NCBI RefSeq assembly: GCF_905147365.1 | Contig: NC_056408.1 | Location: 2,356,001 to 2,420,000, forward strand | Source of the DNA: Aricia agestis | Taxonomy: Eukaryota > Arthropoda > Insecta > Lepidoptera > Lycaenidae | Direction: 5' to 3' | Length of the DNA stretch: 64,000 nt | Part shown: piece by piece, positions 20,541 through 31,807 of the stretch | How the letters are laid out: the number at the start of each line of letters is the position of its first letter | Numbering within the stretch: position 1 is the stretch's first letter | Position numbers and translations under genes: made by a program | Notes under the pieces: generated by a model | What the model saw: only the letters and a program-made list of their open reading frames with translations | Databases searched by the model: none | What the model was told of the DNA's origin: nothing

Positions 20541-20761
20541 TTAATAATAATATCTAATAATATCAGCTATGGACGCTTCACACCACGTCAGTCTGGCCCC
20601 GTGGTAAGTACCTGAAAGATTTGTGCTGTACCAGACAACGGAAATATATTTAATACTTTTATTTATTTAATAAATATATATAAGATTTTTATTATTTATA
20701 TAATACACATATTTAATATACATCCATGACCCAGGAACATCGAAAACATTTTGTTCCGTCA
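20541..20761 (-). mobile_element. SINE S1, 5'-truncated
   Basis: The reverse strand has TTTTCGATGTTCCTGGG, a TATTAAATAT-rich middle, TCTGGTACAGCACAAAT and CCAGACTGACGTGGTGTGAA ending in an ATT repeat. The tRNA-like head is missing. Full copies are at 48300(-) and 53689(+). Confidence 0.65.
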
Positions 20762-21530
20762 CACAAAACAGGAAAAAATGTCTCTACCTTTGAATAAAAA
20801 ATGTTAAAAATGAATGCTGTCTACAACATTTTTAGTCTTTGTTTAAAATGTGACTTTCCTAACCAATCAGAATAAACACAAAACATCAAGTTTATCCAAT
20901 TTTATACTGAACAAAAATCTAATATTATATATAAGTGGTTTATGTTTCATGTTATAATATTATGTTATTAGTTATTTCCTAATGTCTAAAACCCTTTTTA
21001 ACTTATTGCAAAAAAATATGTTTGTAACTTCTACGTGAAGTTGTTCATTCGATTCTAGCGAAAACTATTATTTCTTCCAGCGACAGTGCCACTGTTCGAA
21101 TTCGAATTTTCTTGTGAAGCGAATAACGTTCAAATCGCCAAAAGTTTCTTCAAGTCAACCTTCCTTCCCATGTCATTGTCCCTGAGGTGAATAAAACGGT
21201 TTAACACCTTTAGTATTAACGAGAATAGTGTTAACTCCAAGGGCCCGCCAAGGGCGATCTATTGTGGGCCGTCTTTTGTGTGGTGTAGGTCACAGGTGGG
21301 TCACGTTCAGCCCAAACACCTCGATCATTGTGACCCTCAAAATATATTATTTTTTACGTTAGAACAGTAAGGGGCTTATAGAAACGCCTGTAGGCTTTTC
21401 AAGGCTTGTGCGTTCTTAAAGTTAGTGATGAAAGTATTTCGTGTCGAGATATTTTTAGTATTGTGGAGGACCATATAGTGCATAATCCTGCATTGCGCTT
21501 TCAATCAAAGTTTTTGAGAACAGGGGGGTG
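20762..21530. other. No recognisable gene
   Basis: AT-rich with no recognised feature; 21240-21340 is slightly GC-richer. Confidence 0.3.
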
Positions 21531-21697
21531 AGCTAAAATCTTTTCGTTTACGCTTCGTTATAGAATCGCCGATGAAAATGTATGGGATTGACATAAGCGT
21601 TCGTTAATATGACGTTGACGTTCGACTCGTCTTATGTCAATTCCATACATTTTGATCGGCGATTCTATGACGAAGCGAAAACGAAAAAGTTTCGGCT
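21531..21697. mobile_element. Palindromic MITE, TTTTCGTTTWCGCTTCGT family
   Basis: Arms TTTTCGTTTACGCTTCGTTA and TGACGAAGCGAAAACGAAAA continue inward with GAATCGCCGAT and TGTATGG(G/A)ATTGACATAAG. About 65-bp arms surround a 30-bp centre. Confidence 0.65.
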
Positions 21698-22335
21698 AAA
21701 TGGCCTGCACTACTTATACAACGTCTTAAAAGAAGACGGCGGACTTCGGCTTGATCGACAAAACCTCACTCACTTGGAAGATCTTCCTGTAACCACACTC
21801 ACATTTCCACAGTATGTTATTGTCTTTAGTACTTTTTTGTAATTTATGTTCTTTAATTTTCTACTTTATACTTATAGTAAAAGAGACATTTAAGCGATAG
21901 GTCATCGTTGAAAGGTCTATAAAGAGGTAGTATTATTTTTTTGAAACGCCTGAAATGCTAACATAGCTCGAAGTGCTTGCACTAAGCTAAGCTTTTGAAA
22001 GTACCTAACATAAAATATCCACGTATTTTATATCGGCAGGTTAAACGTTACATTGTTTAAACCTCCGATAAATTCCTTACGGGGCCAACAATTTGATACT
22101 TATCTTATTTTTAAATCTGAAGAGGCTGAAAGTGGGTCAGCGAAGCGCGGTCATATCGGCCGTGGTACATTGTCTAACGTCTTGTTTGCTTCGAGAACAC
22201 TCTTCAGACTGCCAAAGGAACGTGCTAATAAAGTATTTAGCTGAAAGTGCCATAGTGTATTTGCTGCCCAATCTAACATTATCATCGTGTATTTTTACAT
22301 CACAAGTTAACAATCTGAATGTACTAACTACTAAG

Positions 22336-22945
22336 GTTGGGTTGCACCAAAGGCATGGTTAAAGTTAAGGTTAAAGTTATGGTTATAGTTAAGGCTAAAT
22401 TTAGCTTTAACTTTAAGATGACAACTGGTCCAACAAGGTTATAAATGAACATGGGCGGGGGCGCTGCTGGTGAAGGAGAACTGTCAAAAATGGCGTTTTT
22501 TTTATGATGACACCGTTAGTTCCTTTTTCGCCACGTGCATTTGAAACCTTGTGAAGCTCTATGGTTATGTTTTTTTTTTTATTATTATTAAAATTGGGGC
22601 CGTCTATGGACTGTTCGTCCATATCCTTTTTTTGTTATTTTATTATTTAGATTTTTCGCACCAAGGATAATTGAGATAATACTATAAATTTTAATTAATT
22701 GTAGTCCATCACGCCATGGACACTTTTTTTTTTAAATTAACCAAAACCAAACCAAAAAAATTTAATTTTAACCAAAGATTTGAGATTTTGCATTGTACTT
22801 AAAGTTACAGTTTTTTTTTTTAACGGGCTTTGGCCCACCACACATTCCCACCACTGTATCTCCTGTGTCGCCAGGATCGACAGCGGTATCCGACATCGGT
22901 ATATAAAGTTACAGTTATAGTTAAAGTAAGTTGGTGCAACCCAAC
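22336..22945. mobile_element. Inverted-repeat element with TTGGGTTGCACCAA ends
   Basis: GGTTGGGTTGCACCAA (22336) and TTGGTGCAACCCAACC (ending 22947) are inverted, each followed inward by runs of (G)TTAAAGTTA(A). It is about 610 bp and non-coding, and contains the fragment at 22823-22900. Confidence 0.6.
22823..22900 (-). repeat. Dispersed repeat, CACATTCCCACCACTGTATC family
   Basis: CACATTCCCACCACTGTATC, TCCTGTGTCGCCAGGATCGA and CAGCGGTATCC recur at 40138-40210 with few differences. A poly(T) run at the left suggests a retroposed 3' tail on the minus strand. Confidence 0.5.
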
Positions 22946-22956
22946 CTAAGGTTTTA

Positions 22957-23818
22957 GTGGTGGATATGTTTCAACTTTAAGACTCCATACATTGTCTGGC
23001 ATTCCGATAGAAAAGGGAATATAACCGAGCACTCCTGCCGCCTTCAAAAGTATGTACTCGTATTGGCTTATGTTTCACTATAGTAAAATGTCGCAAACTG
23101 TACTGGTAGTAGATACATCCAACATCCGACCTCATATAAAATATGGATTCCTTCCAATGTTGTCACCTAAATTGGCTTTTAGTTGAAAGTGAACTCCGAT
23201 ATAGCGCAAAATACTATCACCCGCTACAGACGGCAACGATAAAACTGCACAGTTCACATCATAGAAAATATTTTCCACGTGGATTTTAATACTGCGTGAC
23301 AGGTGAGACATGTTTAATACTCGAGGAGGTGATATTTGGCTATTATAATAATAGTTAAAAAAAATAATATCAAAAGTTACATAATTATTTACCCAACGCA
23401 TGGACACCGCGCGCGGGGGAAGGGTAGCGCGGTGTTTCTTTGATGGCGCACGCCGCCGCGCCGGCCGCATAGTATGCCTACTTGCCTAGCCCAGTGCCCA
23501 GTGGGAGAGTAGCGGCATACGAGTAGGTAAGAAAGTAAACTCTCTTTCTAAAGAGGGGGGGATATTACTCCCTCACCCTACGCAGGACTGCGTGGCGTTA
23601 ATGCGCCGGTAATCGCGGAGTGTAACTTTTTTTTGTTGGAGAAATCTTTAATGGATTCCCGACGACAGACGGTCACAGGAGACGTGACAAATCTAGGTAT
23701 GATTACTAATCTTTTATTTCGACACTCTTTGCACCTATCCGTAACTCATCCGAAAATTTCGTAGCCCCCCTCTAAATTTAAGGCTAAGACCGCACCTGTA
23801 CCGGAATTGCAATATTAA
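22957..23818. other. No recognisable gene
   Basis: A GC-richer patch at 23400-23475 (CGCGCGCGGGGGAAGGGTAG, CGCACGCCGCCGCGCCGGCC) has minus-strand frames rich in Arg/Pro/Ala. No splice pattern convinces me. Confidence 0.25.
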
Positions 23819-23885
23819 GGCCGGTTTACATTATTCCAATCCAATCCAGCGCTGAATCACTAGATTGAAATAATCTAAGCTGGCC
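23819..23885. mobile_element. Short MITE, GGTTTACATTATTCCA family
   Basis: GGCCGGTTTACATTATTCCA and, reversed, GGCCAGCTTAGATTATTTCA bound 67 bp. Second copy of the element at 6002. Confidence 0.5.
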
Positions 23886-23926
23886 ATTATGTAACAAAAA
23901 AATGTTACCAAGGTTACAAATTTTAA

Positions 23927-24261
23927 CGTGGGAGAGCCATGCTACGGTACGAATGGGCCGGCTCGACCGGAGAAATACCACGTTCTCACAGAAAACCGGC
24001 GTGAAACAGCGCTTGCGCTGTGTTTCGCCGAGTGAGTGAGTTTACCGGAGGCCCAATCCCCTACCCTATTTCCTTCACTACCCTCCCCTATTCCCTTCTC
24101 TTCCCATCCCTACCCTCCTCTATTACCCTATTACTTCTTAAAAGGCCAGCAACGCACGCGCAGCTCTTTTGATGCTGCGAGTGTCCATGGGCGCCGGAAG
24201 TTGCTTTCCATCAGGTGACCCGTTTGCTCGTTTGCCCCCTTATTTCATAAAAAAAAAAAAG
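23927..24261 (+). mobile_element. LINE 3' tail, copy 4
   Basis: The most complete tail: CGTGGGAGAGCCATGCTACG to CTTATTTCATAAAAAAAAAA, with a long CCCTA/CCCTT tract. Confidence 0.75.
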
Positions 24262-25059
24262 CAAAATCAAGTCAGCCTACCCCTCTCAATGCTTCGATGT
24301 GCTTTATCCAGTAATAATTAGCTCTCAGCTAATGAAATGAGCGTAACAGCATCTAGAAAAATAATAATCAGAAGTGAAAGCCAAAGATATGCTTTGAGCT
24401 CAGAGTTTACCTACTGTGCTTGCTGCTAATTATCAACTCACTAATAGATGTAATGGATTTTACATTATGTAGTTCCATAAACATAACATTTTAATATCAT
24501 GTACCATCGAGGAAGTTGATTCCTATGCAATTGACCAGCGACCACATAGCCTCTAGACGCCTAATGTTTTGATTTCTCTTAACAAATTATTGTGTCAATA
24601 TGCTGAGGTAAGCGACGCGGAGAGGTAAGAAATGCATTACGATTGGCCAATTCAAATTCACGGCATGTCATAAATCAGAACTAGTGATGGGGAGTACGAG
24701 AAGCGCTTGTCAAAAGAAATAAAAAAAACCAGTACATATTTATTTTAAAGTATAGAATGAAGAAAAGACTTTTATTAATTGTGGCAAGCTTCTAAAAATA
24801 TACAAAAACGTCTTCGGATTATATTAAAAAAGTACCTATACTTACCTAAGTATATTTAAAATATACTTTTTTTACAAATTATATATATACTTTTTTTAAA
24901 CTTTTAAAGGGCAAAAATTCTGTAATATTATATGATTTTTGCGAAACTTTTATCGTTTACGCAGCACAATAGGAAAAATCACCCGATTTTGAAACATTCT
25001 TCATTGGTGCTCCGCTCCTATTGGTCTTGCGTGATAATATAATATAGGCTACATAGAAT
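24262..25059. other. No recognisable gene
   Basis: AT-rich. 24507-24572 is repeated in inverse at 26572-26755 (see findings). Confidence 0.3.
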
Positions 25060-25181
25060 ATATAATAAAGCCTTCCTTGATTAATACTGAGAAAAAATTT
25101 AAATCGGTCCAGTAGTTTCTGAGATCAGCGCGTTCAAACAACAAACAAACACTTCAGCTTTATATTTATTATTAGTATAGA
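25060..25181 (-). mobile_element. Helitron 5' part, TCTATACTAATAATAAATAT family
   Basis: On the minus strand TCTATACTAATAATAAATAT, AAAGCTGAAGTGTTTGTTTG and CTGGACCGATTTAAAT are typical of the 5' part of a lepidopteran Helitron. The 3' end is absent. Confidence 0.5.
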
Positions 25182-25446
25182 TTATTTGACTTGCTAATTC
25201 CGCCACATGATTTCTGAGTCACAATAAAATTGATGGAAATTTATTTCTAAAAATAGTTGTTCGCCAATAAAACTGCTTGAAGTTTTAGTGACTAAAAATC
25301 TTTACTTGGTTACTTTCTTTACGCTTTCAAGATAAGATTTCATGATAACTTCGCAACGCCGACAAAAAACAACGCTCTGTGATGGGTAGATAGTAGTAGT
25401 ACTAGTAGATGGATGGTTTATCCATATTTCTCTTACTAAAATTGGC

Positions 25447-25871
25447 ATAAAATTAAATTAAGAAATTTAAAAAAAACCCCGCCAAAACAACTTTAAAAAG
25501 TAATGAAATAATATTTACTGCCTTTAAGTTCAAATGATTCCTAACTTGTGTAAAGTAATAATTATTTTAGTCCATAATTGTTGTCACAGTGTGTCGGGGG
25601 ACCGCCAAGTAAACTAAAACCTACAACCGCCAAGTCGCTGATTACCTATCTCGATTCAGATCGCTGTGAATTGATCCTTAAACTTGTTAAGTGAAATTAA
25701 ACATCTATATTAGCGGTCCCCCGACACACCATGACAACAATTATGGACTAAAATAATTATTACTTTACACAAGTTAGGAATCATTTGAACTTAAAGGCAG
25801 TAAATATTATTTCATTACTTTTCAAAGTTGTTTTGGCGGGGGTTTTTTTAAATTTCTTAATTTAATTTTAT
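25447..25871. mobile_element. Long near-perfect inverted repeat (159-bp arms)
   Basis: Arms 25447-25605 and 25713-25871 are inverted copies with only a handful of differences. They share CCCGCCAAAACAACTTT, AATGATTCCTAACTTGTGTA, TCCATAATTGTTGTCA and GTGTGTCGGGGGACCGC. The 107-bp spacer is unique. No protein is encoded. The structure is that of a young foldback/MITE element, and any transcript through it would form a long RNA duplex. Confidence 0.8.
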
Positions 25872-26084
25872 TTCATACTTTTTAAACTTGTGTTGGTTAT
25901 AGTGCAGAATAATTCCTATCAACAGAATCATATTCTCATGATTACCATCTATCAATGTCCTTTTCGATGAGGCCGTTAAAATGAGCCCAAACATGAAACC
26001 TCCACTTTGGGTTCATACGAAGCTCGGTTCCTACAGAATCCAGGTGATGCTGCAGCAGCAGCATGTAAATATTTACTGTTTATA

Positions 26085-26151
26085 CGCAAGCGCTGTTTCA
26101 CGCCGGTTTTCTGTGAGAACGTGGTATTTCTCCGGTCGAGCCGGCCCATTA
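26085..26151 (-). mobile_element. LINE tail internal fragment
   Basis: GCGCTGTTTCACGCCGGTTT, CTGTGAGAACGTGGTATTTC and TCCGGTCGAGCCGGCCCATT are the reversed first third of the tail. Confidence 0.6.
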
Positions 26152-26214
26152 TAATCATTAATCAGTTGTTTAACAACGAAATTATAATCATTAATCAGTT
26201 GTTTAACAACAGAT
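26150..26214 (+). repeat. Two-copy tandem repeat, about 31-bp unit
   Basis: ATTATAATCATTAATCAGTT then GTTTAACAACGAA is followed at once by a second copy that is identical up to its last bases (ACAGATC). Confidence 0.75.
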
Positions 26215-28464
26215 CTACTCAAAATGACTTGAGCATATCACGCTTTGTTTCGATTTTCGATTAAAAAAAAATATACCTCTGAAAGATAGTTGGTATCACA
26301 TCACTAGTGGCGCGTGACGATAACGGAAGGAAGGATAAGCATTACTAATTTGTATTTGATAGAAAGGGATATGACTTATGTCAAATGCTTTCGTCACCAG
26401 TGTAATTTGAGCTCTGAATAAATTGATTCTTGACAGTAAAAAAAATATTTTGTATGAAAAGCACGAGATGTACATGGGTCACGGATGTGGTCGATACTAA
26501 GACAGATTTCGCTATCATTATCTAAAGTAAGACCTATAAGTCTTACATATTGTCTGAAAGTATTCGCCTTGCATTAGGCGTCTAGAGGCTATGTGGTCGC
26601 TGCAATTGACAGACCAACGTTATTTGGTAGAATATGTCAATTCAATATTACTTGTGATCTGTCAGCTGGGTTTGACGTAAAGCAACCAAACTACTTAGGT
26701 CCCCGATTTGCATAGGAATCAACTTCTCTGATAGTACATCACATAGTTCAAAACAAAGTCGCCAGTGTCCCTATACCTATACTCGTTAAATATTATGCTC
26801 AGGATCGATTTATATTAATATGTGTCCAATGAACGAGCGGTTTGGCCGCTACACCGCAAGATCATAAGCAATTTTTGTATGTAACCGCGCACCGCACCGC
26901 GACCGCGTCGCTACTAAAATAAATCATTACACTTTAGTAGTTTAAAAATATAAGGATAAAGGAACAGACGTTTTTGCGTTTATTTAAGGGGAAGAAAATG
27001 GGATCCAAAAGGATTAAAAAAAAATCAGCTTTTATTTAATAAAAATGAAATAAGATCTGATTTTTTTTTAAGTTGTTATACCTACCTAGAACCTACATTT
27101 TAATGACAACATCGTTTTTCTTTTATCGTTAATAGCTACAGCGAAATATTCCCATAAAATTGTATAATAATTATGTTCCTGAATTTGTCGAAAAAGAAAA
27201 ATTATAATTGCAACAAACAATTATAACACGGAAACAACAAGCGGTTTACAAAATGTGTTAGCAGCCTCAGCCTCTGCAAATGTTCCAATTGTATTTAACC
27301 GTATTTGTTATGTCGCCAGCGTGTTTACTTAACAAAATTAAATTCGCGTATGGGAACTTTCTTTGTAGTACAAAAAAAAACAACAACACGTTGGTAAAAA
27401 AAATATTTTTGCCAGAGATGGTTTCGATTCATCCAAATAAACTGTAGGAAGCCATTCTTAGAAAATTAAGAAGTATTGTTACATAAGATAGAATATGTAT
27501 TACGGATAAATATTATGTTTATTTATTTTATTTCACCATTTACATCAGGTACCTACCACCAGGGTAATATAAAACAACGTTTTAATATTAATAATAATAA
27601 TAAAAATTCTTTATTTGCACATTAAAAACATAGCAATAAAAATAAAGGATTTGCGCAAATTGGCGTTTTCTTCATCACTGCAAAAATAGGTTATCTTTCT
27701 TTTAAATAAACAAAGACTTGCTAGTCAATTCTTATGACCATTTCTCATAGCTTTATATTGGGTATGGAACCAGCTCTTATGAGGCTCAGAAAAAATGCGG
27801 ATGAGATGTGATCAATCACTCCAAAGTGCGACTTAAGCGATTTAAGGGGCTCACTAAAACGGGGCTAAGCATCTAATATTTACGCGTACCACGTCACTTC
27901 CACTGGCCTATTGATAGACATAATATATTCTCTTCTATGTATATGTCACACCCAAAGATCGAAAACGCTCAGTGAGCGGAAAAATAGCGTTCAACGCGTT
28001 GCGGACACAGTAAAATATCCACAATGGGGAATTCGTGTCATATCTGGCTCTAATAAAAACGCGCACGACCAATTATAGTGTTGCTGGTAGGGAAACATTT
28101 TTAGAAAATAATCGTTTATGGCAAACTTGAGGAAAGTGTTGTATTTTAAAATATTTTATAATATTTCAAAGAGATGTCTTTTGTTTTACTTACGGTAACC
28201 AAACGTAATCCATAGACCATATGGCTATTACATAATATTATAGCTACTCACCCAGCTTATTTAAATAAGTCATAAAATAGTAATTTAACAATCATATAAA
28301 GTATTGACGACGTATAATATCGTTTTGAAGCGAACGACAGATTTAAGTGGAGTCATAAGCTTTGCGGGATAATGTACGAAGTCATGAGGCGTGCTTTACA
28401 ACAATTACGTTTTAGGGAGGATTGAATAACATAAACATTTTGATAGATGGCTTGTGACTCATAT
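26215..28464. other. No recognisable gene; scattered repeat pieces
   Basis: Mostly AT-rich. 26572-26755 is the inverse of 24507-24572 with an extra middle. 26802-26930 is a degraded GGCTGGATTTAT-type MITE. 27585-27625 is a reversed LINE end (ATT repeat, then TTCTTTATTTGCACATT). No coding region was seen. Confidence 0.35.
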
Positions 28465-28587
28465 GCTGCGGCCGCACATGCGTTGTACTTCGTGCTTGAG
28501 ACCATTGGAAGACCTGCATATATCGTCCAATGGTATCTTCTCATAGCACGAACCTTCGTGAAAATGACGCATACGTGCGGCCGCGGC
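28465..28587. repeat. Inverted repeat with NotI-site ends
   Basis: CTGCGGCCGCACATGCGT and ACGCATACGTGCGGCCGCGG are inverted. Inward pairs are TTCGTGCT/AGCACGAA and ACCATTGGA/TCCAATGGT, around a GCATATAT centre. Confidence 0.6.
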
Positions 28588-28647
28588 AATATAGGTATTA
28601 AATTATATTATGTAAAGCAACGTAACACAATGTTATTATATTAGCAA

Positions 28648-28977
28648 CTAGATGTCCCGCGCGGCTTCGCCCGCGTTAATTAGGAATGTTACGGAAACCG
28701 TACATTTTCCCATAAAAAATAGCTCTTATGTCCCTACTCCCTTCACTTGGTCTACTCTATATCTGTGCCAAATATTGCCATATAAAATTTCTCCAGTAGT
28801 TCTTAATTTCTAATATTTCCCCCGTTTTTCCCACATTTTCCTGAGTTTCTTCGGTCTTACTCGATAAATGAGCTATCTTACACTGAAATAAGTTTTTAAA
28901 TCTGACCTGTAGTTCCTGGGATTAACTCGTTCAAGCAAACATACTCTTCAGGTTTATAATATTAGGTAGGTATAGAT
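28648..28977 (-). mobile_element. Helitron, GCGGGCGAAGCCGCGCGGGA family
   Basis: On the minus strand it begins TCTATACCTACCTAATATTA and ends GCGGGCGAAGCCGCGCGGGA then CATCTAG before T. The subterminal hairpin and CTAG end identify a non-autonomous Helitron. Confidence 0.75.
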
Positions 28978-29102
28978 TTTTTTTAATTGTCGCTTGACAA
29001 ACTTGAGTTTTGATCTAAAAGACTGTGAAAAGTAACAATAACAGGGTCATTATAAGGCTCATAAGTCATAACCATGGGACGATGTATAGTATAATAATAT
29101 GG

Positions 29103-29128
29103 TAGTGATGATGATGATGATGATGAAT
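29103..29128 (+). repeat. (GAT)n microsatellite
   Basis: Seven tandem GAT units. Confidence 0.8.
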
Positions 29129-29399
29129 GTAATTTACATAGGAGCATATGCTTTCCGTTCTTAAAACAACGCCGAAACTCCCAAACTTGTATCTATAAAG
29201 AATCAGGAGTTCTCTCAGCACCTTCCGAACCACGGTATACCAGGTATACCTCGGTGCAAAATCTTACTTGTTGGTAGCATAATATGCTTAGAATACTTCT
29301 CACGAAACCGAAGTCACCACATGTTTTCCTATAAATTTTGAGGAGTTCCCTCGATTACTTATTGATCCTTCATCAGATCACCACTTTTGTGAATATAAT

Positions 29400-29697
29400 A
29401 CCAAATTGGGATGATACCCTATATACCAAAAGAAAAATTTTGAAAATCGGTTAACAAACGGCGGAGTAATCGTTGAACATAAGAAAACAAACATAACACC
29501 TCCCCCATTTTGAAAGTCGGTTAAAATGGTAGCCTATGTGTTATTCTGATGTATAAGCTATATTATTGTAAAGTTTCATTAAAATCCGTTCAGTAGTTTT
29601 TTCGTGAAAGAGTAACAAACATCCATACATCCACACATCTATACATCCATACATCTATACATCCAAACAAACTTTCGCCTTTATAATATTAGTAGGA
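29400..29697 (-). mobile_element. Helitron 5' region, TCCTACTAATATTATAAAGG family
   Basis: On the minus strand TCCTACTAATATTATAAAGG, CGAAAGTTTGTTTGGATG, a (TATAGATGTATGGATG)-like tandem stretch at 29616-29670, then TTTCACGAAAAAACTACTGA. The 3' end is not identified. Confidence 0.5.
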
Positions 29698-29957
29698 TAG
29701 TAGGACTAGTAGGATAGTAGGATGTTACGCCTGAAGGTAGATTTCTCCGATTTTTGCCAGAAACGACTGCGACTGACAAAAACTCAAAACAAAATGCCAC
29801 CTTTTGACCCAGGCTATAAGTTTAATTTTATACCAACATTGATCTAGCCACTATAAATAAAAATTTAAAAAATCCAATGGTCTCTAAAGTCATTTATCAG
29901 CTTTAATCAATTAATTACTTTGCCAATCCAGTATTATTTTCTACTTACATTATTTAG

Positions 29958-30077
29958 GAATCTAAAAAACTTATGCCATCCTTCGATCGCGGATTCTTGG
30001 AAATGCTATTGTATTCTATTGTTGTCGCGATCACCGGTGCTCTTATGGGGCTTGAAGAAGTAATGCCGTGGAAGGCC
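29958..30077 (+). other. Possible 40-codon exon, unidentified
   Basis: A pyrimidine-rich tract ends in TTATTTAG (29957). It is followed by 120 nt open in one frame (ESKKLMPSFDRGFLEMLLYS, IVVAITGALMGLEEVMPWKA) and a consensus donor GTAAGT at 30078. The length is a multiple of three and the phase is 0 at both ends. The middle could be a membrane helix. The frame also runs on without splicing to a stop at 30195-30197 (ending LHQLYEKDLYSVSVKILSEVA minus the last residue), so a short intronless or retrocopied gene is the alternative. No family is recognised. Confidence 0.25.
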
Positions 30078-30298
30078 GTAAGTAGTACAGTCTACAGTCA
30101 AATACAACCTCCACAGCGAGTTGAAATATTTTTACATCAATTATACGAAAAGGATCTTTATTCCGTCAGCGTAAAGATTCTGTCAGAGGTAGCATAAATT
30201 CGAATGCACTGATGACAAAGATACGGAGGGGTTAATCGGTTCATATCCGAGCCATCTCCGGCGACATGGCTGCCGGCTGGCTGTTGTGCCACCAAATA

Positions 30299-30513
30299 CA
30301 AGGTGTAACAAAACTAAGTGATAATAATTTAGGGTGTGTAATGTGTATGTGTCCCTTATAGAATATAATTCACTGTGAAAGTAGCAACGCTGAAAGAGAT
30401 TTTTTTCATTTCGGCAAGCGTCATGAATTTTTCTATACAAAGGTGTAAAAAAATTACTATAAAGGAGACCCATACACACCCTGAAGTATTATCACTTACT
30501 TTTGTTACACCTG
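30299..30513. mobile_element. TA-flanked palindromic MITE (AACAAAACTAAGTGATAATA family)
   Basis: CAAGGTGTAACAAAACTAAG and TTACTTTTGTTACACCTG ends are inverted with TA on both sides (30297-30298, 30514-30515). The interior has GTGAAAGTAGCAACGCTG. The right half is shortened. Confidence 0.7.
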
Positions 30514-31030
30514 TATATTGGGGCGAGTAACTAGTAAGCTATGCGTTTTTTACCAAGATATAACTCGTTACGAGTTATATGATATTATATCCAATAGCGA
30601 ATATTACGCAAAGGTGTGAGCAGAGGGCACTAGCACATATTATTACAGTAAACTACATAACATGTCGCCTATCGCCTAGTATGACGCCTAGTAAACTAGA
30701 TTAGAAAGGTGGCCTGTACCGTGTTTCTCACACCTAATATAATGCTGAACACTTATAACGATTTGTATATAAACACTGTAGGCGGGAAAACAGATTAACA
30801 TTTTATTCTAAAACGTGTTAATATTGTAAAAGTATTCGCCGACTAAAAATATCTACCGAAATCCGAATGAATTAAAAAATTCTACAAAATGTTGGAAATA
30901 TTTGTTGCGAATCGATTTTCAAATCGCTCGGTGTTCAATTAAAAGTTATATTGTGAAAAGTGTTGTTGAGCTGTACCTACAGAATTATTATTTATAAGTT
31001 GAGAGTGTCATAATTTAATTATAACACTCT
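30514..31030. other. No recognisable gene
   Basis: Small hairpins only: ATATAACTCG-TTA-CGAGTTATAT at about 30568-30590, and GTTGAGAGTGT with its inverse at about 31000-31032. Confidence 0.35.
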
Positions 31031-31203
31031 CAACTCCGTTGCGCCAAAATTCGTTATCGCGCGGCAACTGTACCATTTTCTCAGATAAAAAGTAAGTCCT
31101 ATGTCCATTATCGGGACTGAAGTATCTCCATACTAAATTTCAGCAACATCGGTTCAAGAGTTTAAGCGTGAAGAGGTAACACACTTTCGCATTTATAATA
31201 TTA
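31031..31203 (-). mobile_element. Lep1-like Helitron, reverse copy
   Basis: On the minus strand AATATTATAAATGCGAAAGT, GTTACCTCTTCACGC, GGACATAGGACTTAC and GGCGCAACGGAGTTG. It lacks the last CTAG bases. It abuts the 3' CTAG of the next Helitron. Confidence 0.65.
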
Positions 31204-31517
31204 CTAGCTGTCCTGGCAAACGTTGTTTTGCTATATTAAGTTATTCGCCATATTATATTTTATTGAAGTGCCTAAATAAGTATGTCACCATGGCAACGTC
31301 CAACGCTATCCCGTCGCACAAACAATGGTCGCCGTCAGTCTTGACTTGTAATAATTTACTATTATTTATTCAACAAATGCACTTATCAATATAAAAAGTA
31401 CCCAGTAGCCGATTCTCAGACCTACTGAATATGCATATAAAATTTGGTAAAAATCAGTAAAGCCGTTTCGGAGGAGTACGGTGACTAACATGTGACACGA
31501 GAATTTTATATATAAGA
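31204..31517 (-). mobile_element. Helitron, TCTTATATATAAAATTCTCG family, reverse copy
   Basis: Reverse of the element at 15399-15732, with the same TC start, CGGCTTTACTGATTTTTACC and the GGACAGCTAG end. The terminal hairpin is GGCAAAACAACGTTTGCC-like. Confidence 0.72.
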
Positions 31518-31596
31518 TATAAGATAAGAAGATAGTATGAAGTAGATGTACGCACATAACATTATATCATAATACATGCAATTTACATAATCCATA

Positions 31597-31807
31597 TCCA
31601 TACTTATATTATAAATGCGAAAGTGTGTCTGTCTGTCTGTCTGTTACCTCTTCACGCTCAAACCGCTGAACCGATTTTGCTGAAATTTGGCATGGAGATA
31701 CTTTGAGGACCCGGCAAAGGACATAGAATACTTTTTATCCCGGAAAAATGTACGGTCCCCGCGCCATAAACTAATTTTAGCGCAACAGAGTTGCGGGCAT
31801 CATCTAG
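31597..31807 (+). mobile_element. Lep1-like Helitron, intact ends
   Basis: TCCATACTTATATTATAAAT start; GTGTCTGTCTGTCTGTCTGT; AACCGCTGAACCGATTTTGC; GCGCAACAGAGTTGCGGGC hairpin; CATCATCTAG end before T. Confidence 0.78.

Noticed and set aside
21692..21842. Coding-like stretch (NGLHYLYNVLKEDGG...) with a GTATGT donor
   Set aside because: It looks plausible as protein but begins at the end of a MITE with no acceptor and matches nothing I know. Not enough to call an exon.
23390..23475. GC-rich patch with Arg/Pro/Ala frames on the minus strand
   Set aside because: Composition-driven frame without splice-site pairs or motif.
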